Shown here: positions 43,491 to 51,993 of the stretch, piece by piece
How positions within the stretch are numbered: position 1 is the first letter of the stretch
Layout: each line of letters begins with the position of its first letter
DNA from: Rubricoccus marinus
GTDB taxonomy: Bacteria > Bacteroidota > Rhodothermia > Rhodothermales > Rubricoccaceae
Assembly: GCF_002257665.1 (NCBI RefSeq)
Contig: NZ_MQWB01000001.1
Span: 556,502 to 620,501 of the forward strand
Length of the DNA: 64,000 bases
Direction of reading: 5' to 3'
The notes under the pieces: model-generated
Told to the model about the DNA's origin: nothing
The model's input: the letters and a program-made list of their open reading frames with translations, nothing else
Database searches by the model: none
Position numbers and translations under genes: made by a program

Positions 43491-45020
43491 GTGCCCGACC
43501 TCCTCGCAACCGCGCTCTTTTTCCTGACGCTGCTGACGGTCGTCGGGGCAGGGGAGGCGCTGCGCGCGTGGGCGGGCTGGGCGCCAGAGGCTTCGCGGCG
43601 ATTCGTGCACGCGGCGACGGGGATCGCGGTGGCGCTGTGTCCGCCGTTCTTCTCCGGGCCGGCGGGGATTTACGTGCTGGCGGTCGTGTTTGTGGGCGTC
43701 AACCTCGTAGCGGTTCGGCGACGGCTGTTCCTGGGCATGCACGGGATCGCGAGAGAGACGTGGGGGACGGTCGCGTTTCCTCTGGCGCTGATCGTGGCGC
43801 TGTATCTGTGCTGGACGCTGGACCCGGAGCGCGTCTACATCCTCCGCGCGGCGTTTCTCGTCCTCGCGATCTCGGACCCTCTGGCAGCGTGGGTCGGCGG
43901 GCGGGCCTCTGGCGGTCGCTACCGCGTGAACGGGCAGACCAAGACCATTGCGGGCTCGGTCGCGTTCGTGGTGAGCGCGGTGGCCCTGCTGGCACTGTCT
44001 CTAGCGTTTTGGGCGCCAGAGGCTCTGAAGCTCCAGGCCTCCGGCGGAGCGGACTGGCGCTGGATCGGTGCGGGCGCGCTCGTCGCGGCGTCGCTCGCGG
44101 GCGCTGCCGAGGCGTTGGGCGTGCGCGGCTGGGACAACCTGTGGATCGTGCTCGCCGTGATCGTCGGGCTGACGGCGATGCACGAGGCGCCAGAGGCTTC
44201 CGGCGTCGCGCTGGCGGCGTTGAGCATTGCGGTGGCGTTCGGGTTGCTCTCGGTGCGAGCACGGTTTCTGGACCTCTCGGGAGCGCTCGCGGCGGGGCTC
44301 TTGGCGTGGGCGGTGGTGGCGCTGGGCGGCGTGGCATGGGCGGTGCCCGGCTTCACGTTTTTCTTCGCCTCCAGTGTTCTCTCCCGCCTCGGGCGCCAGA
44401 GGAAGCACGCGGCGGAGGCGAAGGCCGCGAAAGGGAGCCAGCGCGATGCCGCGCAGGTCGTTGCCAACGGGGGCGTAGCAGGGTTGCTCCTAGCGGCTAC
44501 GCTGTTCGCGCCAGAGGCCTGGAGTGCAGCACTCTACTGGAGCTTTGTGGGGGCGTTTGCCGCAGCGGCGGCGGACACGTGGGGCACGGAGATCGGCACG
44601 TGGATCGGCGGGCCCACACGCGAGGTGCTCCGCTGGCGGCGCGTAGACGCGGGCGAATCCGGCGGCGTGTCGTTCGGCGGCACGCTCGGCGGCATCGCGG
44701 GCGCCACGCTCGTCGTGGCCTCGGCATGGGCGTTCGCGCTAGAGGCCTCGTTTGGAGCGGCCTCTGGCGTCGTGCCCTCCGGCGCGGCTCTCGCGCTCGG
44801 CGGCGGCGTGCTCGCGGCGTGGGTGGACAGCGCGCTGGGGGCGACGGTCCAGGCCCGCTTCCGCCTGCCCGACGGCTCGCTCACCGAGGCTCCCACGCGC
44901 GGCGGCGCCGCGCTTCCGCTCGCCAGAGGCTGGCGGTGGATGACGAACGACCGCGTGAACCTCGCCTGCACGCTCGTTGGCGGGGCGCTGCCTCTAGCGG
45001 CGCTGCTGTCCTGGGGCTGA
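43491..45020 (+). CDS. Fused polyprenol/phytol kinase-like and DUF92 membrane protein
   Basis: 509 residues, about fourteen helices. Residues 1-225 match the dolichol/phytol kinase (VTE5, SEC59) family: RRFVHAATGIAVAL, then AFLVLAISDPLAAWVGGRASGGRY and NGQTKTIAGSVAFVVS. Residues 240-509 match DUF92 (VTE6, phytyl-phosphate kinase): LDLSGALAAGLLAWAVV, FFFASSVLSRLGRQRK, RDAAQVVANGGVA, ADTWGTEIGTW, SGGVSFGGTLGGIAGA and WMTNDRVNLACTLVGG. Both reactions act in sequence in plants and cyanobacteria to give phytyl or isoprenyl diphosphate. Here they are joined in one chain. GTG start fits the first helix. The isoprenoid is unknown. Confidence 0.82.
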   Translation: MPDLLATALFFLTLLTVVGAGEALRAWAGWAPEASRRFVHAATGIAVALCPPFFSGPAGIYVLAVVFVGVNLVAVRRRLFLGMHGIARETWGTVAFPLALIVALYLCWTLDPERVYILRAAFLVLAISDPLAAWVGGRASGGRYRVNGQTKTIAGSVAFVVSAVALLALSLAFWAPEALKLQASGGADWRWIGAGALVAASLAGAAEALGVRGWDNLWIVLAVIVGLTAMHEAPEASGVALAALSIAVAFGLLSVRARFLDLSGALAAGLLAWAVVALGGVAWAVPGFTFFFASSVLSRLGRQRKHAAEAKAAKGSQRDAAQVVANGGVAGLLLAATLFAPEAWSAALYWSFVGAFAAAAADTWGTEIGTWIGGPTREVLRWRRVDAGESGGVSFGGTLGGIAGATLVVASAWAFALEASFGAASGVVPSGAALALGGGVLAAWVDSALGATVQARFRLPDGSLTEAPTRGGAALPLARGWRWMTNDRVNLACTLVGGALPLAALLSWG

Positions 45021-45112
45021 GACGTGCGGGCCTCTGGCGTCAGAGGTGGGGACGGACTTGATTCCCAGAACCGAGGCGCACGCCAGAGGCCCGAATCGCA
45101 CCGCGCCTCCGT

Positions 45113-45120
45113 TACCTTCG
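45113..45120 (+). promoter_or_regulatory. Putative -7 element for the dicarboxylate symporter
   Basis: TACCTTCG (TAnnTTCG) lies 24 bases before the ATG at 45145; a single word is 28 bases upstream of it. Confidence 0.45.
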
Positions 45121-45144
45121 TGTCCCCCTCCCACACACCCCCTT

Positions 45145-46551
45145 ATGGAAACCCCGACCGTGGCCGCCGCCACCCCCTGGTACCGCAAGCTCCACTGGCA
45201 GATCATCCTGGGTCTGCTGCTCGGCCTGCTCTACGGCGTCCTCGCCGCGCAAAACGGGTGGGGCAGCTTTACCACGAACTGGATCAAGCCGTTCGGGACC
45301 ATCTTTATCACGGCGCTGAAGCTGATCGCGGTCCCGCTCGTTCTCGCGAGCCTGATCACGGGCGTGGCCTCGCTGAGCGACCTGCGGAAGCTCTCGCGCA
45401 TTGGTGGCAAGACGATCGGGATCTACCTGCTGACGACCGCCATCGCGGTCACCATCGGCGTGCTCTTGGCGGACGTGGTCCAGCCCGGTAACGCGTTCTC
45501 GCCCGAGCTGCGCGAGGACCTCGTGAGCGCCTTTGGAGGCGACGCCGAAAGCCGCGTGGCGAGCATCGACGAGGCAGGGATCCGCGACCGCGGACCGCTC
45601 CAGTTCCTGGTGGACGCTGTTTCGGACAACGCCTTCGCGTCGTTCTCCAACAACGGGAGCATGCTTCAGGTCGTCGTCATCGCGATCCTCTTCGGCATCG
45701 GGCTGGTGCAGATCCCGCGGGAGCGCGCCGCGCCCGTCCTGGCCTTTTTCGAAGGGCTGAACGACGTCGTGATCAAGCTCGTCGACATCGTGATGCTGCT
45801 TGCGCCGATCGGCGTGTTCGCGCTCTTGGCAGACACGATCGTGAGCACCGCGGGAGACGACCCCTCGGTCATCCTCGAACTGCTGGGCGGGCTCGGGAAG
45901 TACATGGCCGTGGTGCTGCTGGGGCTGGGGATCCACACGTTCGTGGTCTACCCGACACTGCTCAAGCTGTTCACGCCGCTTGGGCTCAAGACCTTCCTCG
46001 CGGGCATCGCGCCTGCACAGCTCGTCGCGTTTTCCACCTCGTCCTCTGGCGCCACGCTGCCCGTGACCATGGAACGATGCGAGGAGGAACTGGGCGTGAG
46101 TGAGGAGATCTCCAGCTTCGTGCTACCCCTCGGGGCGACGATCAACATGGACGGCACGGCGCTCTATCAGGCCGTTGCGACGCTGTTTATCGCGCAGGCA
46201 TTCGCGCTCGAACTGGGCTTCGCCGCGCAAGTGACCATCGTGCTCACGGCCGTCCTCGCGAGCATCGGGACGGCCGCCGTACCGGGAGCGGGCATCATCA
46301 TGCTCGTCATCATCCTCGAAGCCGTCGGCGTTCCCGCCGCGGGCATCGCACTAATCCTGGGTGTGGATCGTATTCTAGACATGTGTCGCACAGTAACCAA
46401 CGTGACCGGCGACGCAACCGTTGCCAGCGTTGTCGCCGCGAGCGAAGGGCAGCTGTTTCCGCCCGACCAGAGCGGGAAGGGCGACCGCCTCCGCAGCGTT
46501 GGCGAAACCGCAGACCTTGTCCCCACCCGCCGCGAGGCGGGCATGATCTAG
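45145..46551 (+). CDS. Dicarboxylate/amino acid:cation symporter (GltP family)
   Basis: 468 residues, inner-membrane Na+ or H+-coupled carrier for glutamate, aspartate or C4-dicarboxylates. Signatures: LKLIAVPLVLASLITGVASL in the N-terminal half, AFSTSSSGATLPVTM (hairpin 1), PLGATINMDGTALYQ and VPGAGIIMLVIILE, and DRILDMCRTVTNVTGD with substrate-binding Asp, Arg and Asn positions. The ATG at 45145 gives a short N-terminus before WYRKLHWQIILG; an in-frame upstream frame is not needed. The following gene overlaps the last base of the TAG stop. Confidence 0.92.
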   Translation: METPTVAAATPWYRKLHWQIILGLLLGLLYGVLAAQNGWGSFTTNWIKPFGTIFITALKLIAVPLVLASLITGVASLSDLRKLSRIGGKTIGIYLLTTAIAVTIGVLLADVVQPGNAFSPELREDLVSAFGGDAESRVASIDEAGIRDRGPLQFLVDAVSDNAFASFSNNGSMLQVVVIAILFGIGLVQIPRERAAPVLAFFEGLNDVVIKLVDIVMLLAPIGVFALLADTIVSTAGDDPSVILELLGGLGKYMAVVLLGLGIHTFVVYPTLLKLFTPLGLKTFLAGIAPAQLVAFSTSSSGATLPVTMERCEEELGVSEEISSFVLPLGATINMDGTALYQAVATLFIAQAFALELGFAAQVTIVLTAVLASIGTAAVPGAGIIMLVIILEAVGVPAAGIALILGVDRILDMCRTVTNVTGDATVASVVAASEGQLFPPDQSGKGDRLRSVGETADLVPTRREAGMI

Positions 46552-48152
46552 TGCCCCCACACCCGCCGAACCGTCTCTCTAGCCTCTGGCGCGCCTCGGC
46601 TCGCGCCAGAGGCTTCTTTTCTCAGGCGGCCCTTGCGCTAGCCATTGCTGCCCTCCTCGCCTCTGGCGCACGCGCGCAAGCCACGCCAGAGGCCGACGGG
46701 GACCGGCTGGTGCGAACGGAGGAAGGCGCGCGCCTTTTCGCCGAGTCGCACCAAGCGCTGGTGGACTGGAGGCTCGAGGAGGCCAAGCGCGGCTTTGCGC
46801 GGTTGGGCGAGATGGAGCCCGGTTCGCCGGCGGGCGCGTACGGCCTCGCTAAAACGGCGCTGTGGGAGGCGCTCGTGATGGAGCGTCCCCCGTTCCCACA
46901 GCGGTTCTTCGCGCTGAACGACTCGCTGGAAGGTGTGTTGATCGACATGCCGCGCGGCCTCTGGCGAACGCACCTGGAAGGGGAGCGCGAGTTGCAACGC
47001 GCGCTGATGTACCTGCGGCAGGAGTCCTTTGCACGGACCGGCCGCGCGTTCCACGGCGCCTGTGGCCGGTTCAAGGAGAACACCCGCGACGCCGCCGAGC
47101 CCTTTGCCGAGTCCTACCTCGGTCGCGGTGCGTGCTTGGTGGCGGCCGGCTCGGTTCCGAGCGAGTACAAGTGGGTGGCCGCGCTGCTTGGCTTTAAGGG
47201 CACCGTCCCCGACGGCATCGACGCCATCCAGGCGGCGATCGACGAGGCAGAGATCGCGACGCCAGAGGCCGTCATCCTCCTCGCGCTTGTGGACGCGGCG
47301 CTCAACGAGCGCGGCGCGGGCGGCACGGAAGCGTTGGGAGCCGTCGCAGCGGCCAACCCCCAGAGCGTGCTCTTGGCGTACCTCTACGGCACGATGCTCC
47401 TCGAAACCCGCGACGCCCCTGGCGCCGAGCGCGAGTTGCGCCGCGCCGCAGCCCTGATGGCGACGCCAGAGGCCAGCCCGCTCCCGTACGTCGACTACCA
47501 CCTCGGACTGACGCTGTACCGCCAGGATCGCTTCGAGGAAGCCGCCGAGCTGTTCGAGAGCTACCTGCGGGCCGCTCCCGGCCGCGCGCTCGTCGCCCAG
47601 GCGACGCTGCACGCCGGTCTGGCATACGAACTCACAGGCGACCGCCGGACAGCTGAGAAGCACTACCGTCGTGTCCGTGCTACGCGCGACAACGACAGCG
47701 ACCAGCAGGCCGAGCGCGAGGCTGAGCGTCGCCTGGCTCACCCGTTCACCGCCTCCGAGCGCGCCGTGATTCTCGGCGCCACGGCCTATGATGGCGGGCG
47801 CAACGAGGACGCGATCGAGGTGCTACAACCCGTCTTCGGCGATTCCGACGCGGATGAGACGCTTCGTGCCGAGGCTGCGTACCGCACCGGCCGCGCCTAC
47901 CAGGCCCTCGGCAACGACCGCGAGGCGCTCCGCCACTACGGCTTCGCCATCGCCCGCCCTGGCGATCCTCTGGCGAAGTGGGGCCCGTGGGCCGTCTACC
48001 ACGCGGGCGAGGTCCACGAGGCCGCTGGCGACATAGACGCCGCGCGAGAGGCGTACGAGCGCGCGTTGGAGAACGAGGAGGAATTCGATTACCACAAGTC
48101 CCTGGAACAGCGGGCCAAAGCCGCTCTCGGTCGTCTGGACCGCGCCGAGTAG
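46551..48152 (+). CDS. Secreted tetratricopeptide-repeat protein
   Basis: 533 residues if it starts at the GTG 46551, which overlaps the symporter stop by one base. The N-terminus VPPHPPNRLSSLWRASARARG is encoded by a word hairpin with T-rich tail, then AALALAIAALLASGARAQ forms a signal peptide. No start codon exists between hairpin and signal, so the coupled GTG is the best choice. TPR-like repeats: ESHQALVDWRLEEAKRGFARLG, YVDYHLGLTLYRQDRFEEAAELFESYL, AEAAYRTGRAYQALGNDREALRHY and VYHAGEVHEAAGDIDAAREAYERAL. Probably a periplasmic scaffold of unknown function. Confidence 0.75.
   Translation: MPPHPPNRLSSLWRASARARGFFSQAALALAIAALLASGARAQATPEADGDRLVRTEEGARLFAESHQALVDWRLEEAKRGFARLGEMEPGSPAGAYGLAKTALWEALVMERPPFPQRFFALNDSLEGVLIDMPRGLWRTHLEGERELQRALMYLRQESFARTGRAFHGACGRFKENTRDAAEPFAESYLGRGACLVAAGSVPSEYKWVAALLGFKGTVPDGIDAIQAAIDEAEIATPEAVILLALVDAALNERGAGGTEALGAVAAANPQSVLLAYLYGTMLLETRDAPGAERELRRAAALMATPEASPLPYVDYHLGLTLYRQDRFEEAAELFESYLRAAPGRALVAQATLHAGLAYELTGDRRTAEKHYRRVRATRDNDSDQQAEREAERRLAHPFTASERAVILGATAYDGGRNEDAIEVLQPVFGDSDADETLRAEAAYRTGRAYQALGNDREALRHYGFAIARPGDPLAKWGPWAVYHAGEVHEAAGDIDAAREAYERALENEEEFDYHKSLEQRAKAALGRLDRAE
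46581..46620 (+). terminator. Word-based rho-independent terminator inside the start of the TPR gene
   Basis: AGCCTCTGGCGCG and CGCGCCAGAGGCT pair over 13 bases with an 8-base loop, followed by TCTTTTCTC. It would end the symporter transcript, yet it also lies in the reading frame of the following gene. Confidence 0.65.
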
Positions 48153-48205
48153 GGGCACCCTCGCGCCTCTGGCGTGTTCATCCCGCATCACACACGTTTG
48201 CTGCC

Positions 48206-49567
48206 ATGCGAGCTCTGCTTTTCTTCTCCGTTGCTGTGCTCGTTGCCGCCGCGCCCGCCAGAGGCCAGGACGCACCCCTGATCTCCGCCGTCCCGTCCTC
48301 GACGTTCTGCGAACTGCCGGCGCCGGAGCCCGACGACATCTACGAGGGCGTCAACCGCCTGCGTGAGACGGCGCCGCTGAAGAACGGGGGAGGGGCCACG
48401 TTCGAGGTGGACTACACGGGGTTCACTCCGCAGGCGCAGGCCGCATTCCAGTTCGCCGTCGACATCTGGGCAGCGCACATCACCAGCCCGGTCCCGATCA
48501 AGATCGCGGCGAGCTTTGAGACGTTGCCGGCCCGCGTTCTGGGCTCTGCAGGCGCGGGCTGCATCCACGCAGGGGGGGCGCTGCCCGTCCCGAACACGTG
48601 GTACCCTGCAGCTCTCGCGGACGCGCTCACGGGCGTGGATCAGTACAGCCCCGGCGGCCCGTGCGGGCCGGATGACATCGTTGCCCGGTTTTCGAGCAGC
48701 CGCAGCGACTGGTATTTCGGAACGGATGGCAACCCACCGCGCCAGCAGATCGACTTCGTGTCGGTCGTGATGCACGAGATCGGTCACGGTCTCGGCTTCG
48801 CGGGGAGCGGCACGGTCGATGACGGGGAGGGAACGGCAGAGTGCAACGGCACTGACGGCTTCGGGTGCTACGGCCTCGGGGCGGCCCGCTTCCCCATCGT
48901 CTTCGACCGCTTTATGGAAGACGGTGAGGGCAATTCCATTCTTGATCGGGAGACGTACGCCAACCCCTCCCTCGCGCTCGGCGTCCTTTTCCAGAGCGGG
49001 AGTCAGAGCCCGAACGATCCTCGGAACCTCTTCTACGACTCGCCCACCACGTTCGCGATCTACGGCAACCAGCGCCCGCCCATCTGGGCTCCCGCCACGT
49101 TCGACCTGGGCTCATCGTATTCACACTGGGACGAGGTGGTCATCCGCCAGGGTGACATCAACGCGCTGATGACGCCGCAGATCGCGCAGGGCGAGGCGTT
49201 CCAGGACCCCGGCCCTCTCACGTGCGCGCTCATGCAGGACATCGGCTGGAGCCTCGCGCCCGCGTGCGCAACCCTTGTCGACACGCCGAATGAGAGCGGG
49301 CCTCTGGCGTCTGGCCTCGGCATCGAGTTCGCCGGGCCCAACCCCTTCCGGGACGCGACGGCCCTCCGCGTCCGGGTGGATGCGCCGGAGACCATCCGCG
49401 CCACGCTGTACGACGCTCTCGGCCGCGAGGCCGGCGTGCTCTACGACGGCCCGGCCTCTGGCGACGTCACGCTGCGAGTTGGCGGCGACCTCGCGCCGGG
49501 CATCTACGTCGTCCGGGTGCAGTCCGAGACAGAGACGGTGACGGAGCGCCTGGTGCGCGTCCGTTAG
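48206..49567 (+). CDS. Secreted zinc metalloprotease with T9SS sorting domain
   Basis: 453 residues, signal peptide [20 protein letters not shown]. The active site [15 protein letters not shown] has the HExxHxxG..F motif of metzincin-like enzymes, about residue 192. SHWDE and [14 protein letters not shown] follow, with a Met-turn-type LMTP. The last 75 residues are a type A sorting domain ([58 protein letters not shown]). Probably exported by PorU/PorV. The ATG at 48206 is the natural start for the signal. Followed by a paired-word terminator and a tRNA on the other strand. Confidence 0.85.
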   Translation: MRALLFFSVAVLVAAAPARGQDAPLISAVPSSTFCELPAPEPDDIYEGVNRLRETAPLKNGGGATFEVDYTGFTPQAQAAFQFAVDIWAAHITSPVPIKIAASFETLPARVLGSAGAGCIHAGGALPVPNTWYPAALADALTGVDQYSPGGPCGPDDIVARFSSSRSDWYFGTDGNPPRQQIDFVSVVMHEIGHGLGFAGSGTVDDGEGTAECNGTDGFGCYGLGAARFPIVFDRFMEDGEGNSILDRETYANPSLALGVLFQSGSQSPNDPRNLFYDSPTTFAIYGNQRPPIWAPATFDLGSSYSHWDEVVIRQGDINALMTPQIAQGEAFQDPGPLTCALMQDIGWSLAPACATLVDTPNESGPLASGLGIEFAGPNPFRDATALRVRVDAPETIRATLYDALGREAGVLYDGPASGDVTLRVGGDLAPGIYVVRVQSETETVTERLVRVR

Positions 49568-49578
49568 ACGACACGAGT

Positions 49579-49600
49579 GGGCCTCTGGCGCCAGAGGCCC
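49579..49600 (+). terminator. 22-base word palindrome after the metalloprotease
   Basis: GGG, the word pair and CCC form a perfect palindrome followed by GTTTGGG, 12 bases after the stop. Confidence 0.6.
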
Positions 49601-49644
49601 GTTTGGGCTGCAAGGTCCGCCTGCTTACGCGCCGGTCGGGCCAC

Positions 49645-49681
49645 AAAAAAAGCCCCTCCACCAGATCGGCGGAGGGGCTTT
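49645..49681 (-). terminator. Rho-independent terminator of tRNA-Arg
   Basis: On the minus strand AAAGCCCCTCC pairs with GGAGGGGCTTT and is followed by a run of seven Ts in total. It lies six bases after the tRNA 3' end. A conventional terminator that does not use the repeat word. Confidence 0.85.
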
Positions 49682-49686
49682 ACTCG

Positions 49687-49760
49687 TACGCCCGAGAGGA
49701 TTCGAACCTCTGACCTTTGGTACCGGAAACCAACGCTCTATCCAACTGAGCTACGGGCGC
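49687..49760 (-). tRNA. tRNA-Arg (anticodon CCG)
   Basis: 74 bases fold as a standard cloverleaf: acceptor GCGCCCG with CGGGCGT, D-arm GCTC/GAGC, anticodon stem TTGGT/ACCAA with loop TTCCGGT (CCG in positions 34-36), T-arm AGAGG-TTCGAAT-CCTCT, discriminator A. CCA is not encoded. It reads CGG codons, which are used often in these genes. Own terminator follows. Confidence 0.95.
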
Positions 49761-49768
49761 AGCGTGCC

Positions 49769-49776
49769 CCAAGATA
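49769..49776 (-). promoter_or_regulatory. Putative -7 element of the tRNA promoter
   Basis: Minus strand TATCTTGG (TAnnTTnG) ends eight bases before the mature tRNA 5' end, so transcription would start almost at the first tRNA base. Confidence 0.5.
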
Positions 49777-49840
49777 GGGCGAGACACAGGCCGCGCTCAG
49801 CCTCTGGCGGCGGAATGTCTGTGAACCGCTCTCTACCGAG

Positions 49841-49860
49841 CGCCTCTGGCGCCAGAGGCG
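49841..49860. terminator. Word palindrome at the end of the ccm operon
   Basis: CGCCTCTGGCGCCAGAGGCG, perfect over 20 bases, nine bases beyond the DUF1499 stop on the minus strand. No T-run. Confidence 0.6.
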
Positions 49861-49869
49861 TCCGCTGAG

Positions 49870-50319
49870 CTAACTCGCGCCGACGCGGGCCAGAACGTCC
49901 GCTACAAGCCGGTCCAGGCGCCGCTGGTTCGTGCCGAGGTCGCTACGTCCCACACGGCTCGCGCTGCGGAGGTGGAGGATGGACGCCTCGCCAGAGGCGC
50001 CCGGCGTGACTTCGAGCGCGAGGTCGTCCACGAACGGGCCCGTGCGGTACGTCGCGCGCAGACCGCCGGCGGTGAGCGAGATCTCATCGGCGCGGCCGGA
50101 GAGAAGGCTCCGGTCGGTGCGGACGGCGGCTTCGGCCACGCGGCGGACCGTAGAGGCGTCGGCGGGAATGGAGCGGCTGAGCCGCGCGCAGTTGGCGTAG
50201 GGGCCGCACGGCGCCAGGGGCGAGTCGGCGGCATCCACCTCGGGGCGGGAGCCGGTCTGGCGCGAGAGGATCATGCCGACGCCCGCGAGCGCCGTTACGG
50301 CCAAGAAGAAGCGCTTCAC
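49870..50319 (-). CDS. DUF1499 protein in the cytochrome c maturation operon
   Basis: 149 residues from a GTG at 50319 that overlaps the ccmE stop by three bases, so translation is coupled. N-terminal signal/anchor VKRFFLAVTALAGVGMIL. LAPCGPYANCARLS is the Cys-containing start of the DUF1499 domain, and LHLRSASRVGRSDLGTNQRRLDRLV is its conserved C-terminal signature. Function of the family is unknown; its place after ccmE hints at an envelope or cytochrome-related role. Confidence 0.8.
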   Translation of the reverse strand: MKRFFLAVTALAGVGMILSRQTGSRPEVDAADSPLAPCGPYANCARLSRSIPADASTVRRVAEAAVRTDRSLLSGRADEISLTAGGLRATYRTGPFVDDLALEVTPGASGEASILHLRSASRVGRSDLGTNQRRLDRLVADVLARVGAS

Positions 50320-50735
50320 AGGGATGCGGTGGTGGTCGGGGCCTCGCCGGGCTCCGCCTGTTCGAACTCGTTGCCCTCGTTGTACTTCGAGGGGCACTTC
50401 ACGAGGATGTTGTCGGCCATGAACACCTCGCCTTCCATGCGGCCCTCCACGACCACCTTTTCGGCGTCCTCGAAGTTAGCCGGCTTGGGGTTCGCGTAGA
50501 TCACGCGGCGCGTGGTGCCGTCCTCGTCCGCCATCGTGAACGTGAAAGTGTTGGCGCCCGGGTCGTACGCGACGGGCTGCGTCGGCAGCCAGGTGCCCGC
50601 CACGTGGGCGTCGCGGCCGCTGGTGGAGGCCTCGGTAAACGTCTCGTAGCCTTGCAACGTGTCGCCAAAGCTCTTCACGACGAAGAACCCGAACACGCCG
50701 ATCAGCGCGAGGAGGATGATGGTCTTGGGCTTCAT
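50316..50735 (-). CDS. ccmE: Cytochrome c maturation heme chaperone CcmE, CxxxY type
   Basis: Binds heme delivered by CcmC and passes it to the CcmF ligase. 139 residues: membrane anchor (TIILLALIGVFGFFVVKSF), then an OB-fold (DAHVAGTW, FTFTMADEDGTTRRVIYAN, VVVEGRM, FMADNILVKCPSKYNEG). The heme-binding site is CPSKY (Cys114, Tyr118) instead of HxxxY of enteric bacteria. The CxxxY form is known in archaea and some sulfate reducers. The ATG at 50735 fits the anchor. Third gene of the ccmC-D-E operon. Confidence 0.93.
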   Translation of the reverse strand: MKPKTIILLALIGVFGFFVVKSFGDTLQGYETFTEASTSGRDAHVAGTWLPTQPVAYDPGANTFTFTMADEDGTTRRVIYANPKPANFEDAEKVVVEGRMEGEVFMADNILVKCPSKYNEGNEFEQAEPGEAPTTTASL

Positions 50736-50760
50736 AGCACGCGGGGGCGTGGGGAAGAGG

Positions 50761-50780
50761 GGCCTCTGGCGCCAGAGGCC
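50761..50780. repeat. Word palindrome between ccmD and ccmE
   Basis: GGCCTCTGGCGCCAGAGGCC lies seven bases after the ccmD stop and 25 before ccmE within one operon. It cannot be a full terminator if the genes are co-transcribed; may process or stabilise the RNA. Confidence 0.65.
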
Positions 50781-50787
50781 AAAGGGG

Positions 50788-51003
50788 TCAGGCGTCGCGG
50801 CGGTCCAGTTCAGCTTCAACGCGCGCGAGGCGGCGTTCGGTCCGCCAGAGGAGCAACAGGATACCGACCCACACGACGAGCACGACGGCGAGCACGACGG
50901 GGAGCTTGTTCTCCGCGAGCATGACCCGCTCGATAGGCTGGACCGCCTGAACGGCCTGCACCGCGGCGGTGTCGAGAACGGCGATGGTGGTGTCGGCTTG
51001 CAT
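50788..51003 (-). CDS. ccmD: CcmD-like small membrane protein
   Basis: 71 residues with one helix (KLPVVLAVVLVVWVGILLLLW) followed by RTERRLARVEAELDRRDA, the shape of CcmD, which releases holo-CcmE from CcmC. The start ATG overlaps the ccmC stop (TGATG). Sequence conservation in this family is low, so the call rests largely on position and topology. Confidence 0.8.
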   Translation of the reverse strand: MQADTTIAVLDTAAVQAVQAVQPIERVMLAENKLPVVLAVVLVVWVGILLLLWRTERRLARVEAELDRRDA

Positions 51004-51728
51004 CAGTCGGAGGCGGCCTGGGAAGCCTGAAGGCGGAGGTCGGCCGCAGCAGCGCGTACGCGGATGGTGTAGATCCACCACGCGAGGAGCAGGAACCCGA
51101 TGCTGCTGGCGTAGAACACCCAGCGCATCTGCGGCGCGATGTCCATCTCGCTAAAGGCCGGGTTGCCTTCGGCGCCGGGATGCAGGCTCTGCATCTGGCG
51201 GGGAAGGACGTACGTGAGGTAAGGCAGGAGAGCGGTCGCGAAAAGGGCGTAGACCGCCGAGAGGCGGCCTCTCATGCGCGGCTCGTCCACCGAACCGCGT
51301 AGCACGAAGTAGGCGCCTGTAATGAGAAGCTGCACCGCCACGAGGTTCTGCCGCGGCTCCGGGCTCCACCACAGCCCCGTGCCCTGGTACCACGTGAACC
51401 GAGCCCATACCACGCCGGTGACCAGCGCGACGACGCCGAAGCCGGTCGCCACGATCCACGCCTGCTCGGCGCGGACGTCGTGCAGCCGCTCGCGCGTCCG
51501 GAGGTAGCGCCACGAGTGCCACGCGCCGACAAGGCTCGCGAGGTAGAGCACGAACCACATCGGGACGTGGAAATACAGGTTCCGCGCCGTGTGCTCCAGA
51601 ATGGGGAGGTTCGAGACATCTCCCGTGATGCCCAGTACGAGAACGACGGTGATCCAAACGGATACCACCACGCCGAAAACGCGGTACAGAGGGCCGGGCG
51701 TGCGGAGCCGGAGCGAAGTCGAGTCCAT
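51003..51728 (-). CDS. ccmC: Heme exporter/lyase subunit CcmC
   Basis: Inner-membrane protein that presents heme to CcmE. 241 residues, six helices. The first conserved His is in LYFHVPMWFVLYL, the tryptophan-rich segment is TWYQGTGLWWSPEPRQN, and the second His is in QSLHPGAEGNPAF. The Trp motif departs from the classical WGTWWTWDPR. I use the ATG at 51728 because the longer frame starts with TTG. The gene has no repeat word. No ccmB or ccmF in the window. Confidence 0.92.
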   Translation of the reverse strand: MDSTSLRLRTPGPLYRVFGVVVSVWITVVLVLGITGDVSNLPILEHTARNLYFHVPMWFVLYLASLVGAWHSWRYLRTRERLHDVRAEQAWIVATGFGVVALVTGVVWARFTWYQGTGLWWSPEPRQNLVAVQLLITGAYFVLRGSVDEPRMRGRLSAVYALFATALLPYLTYVLPRQMQSLHPGAEGNPAFSEMDIAPQMRWVFYASSIGFLLLAWWIYTIRVRAAAADLRLQASQAASD

Positions 51729-51993
51729 GAGCAGGGGGGAGAAGCTGTCCAACGCGGCCTCTGGCGAAATGTGCTACGGGACGCGCTGAAAGACCGTGAA
51801 TCGGACGGGAGAACGGAGGGTGAGAGGGGGGACGCCGAGATTTGGGTTCCGCCAGAGGCGAGGCAACACACCCCAACGAGGAGCCGACCTTCCAAGGGCC
51901 ACCGGGCTCCCCTTCCGCATCACGCCGTACGCATCATCCAGGCGCAAGAGGCCCACCCAACCGCGATCTTCCCACTCCTCCTCCCTCGTTCCC

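Noticed and set aside
49870-51728. Complete cytochrome c maturation cluster
   Set aside because: Only ccmC, ccmD and ccmE are here; no ccmA, ccmB, ccmF or ccmH could be found in the window.
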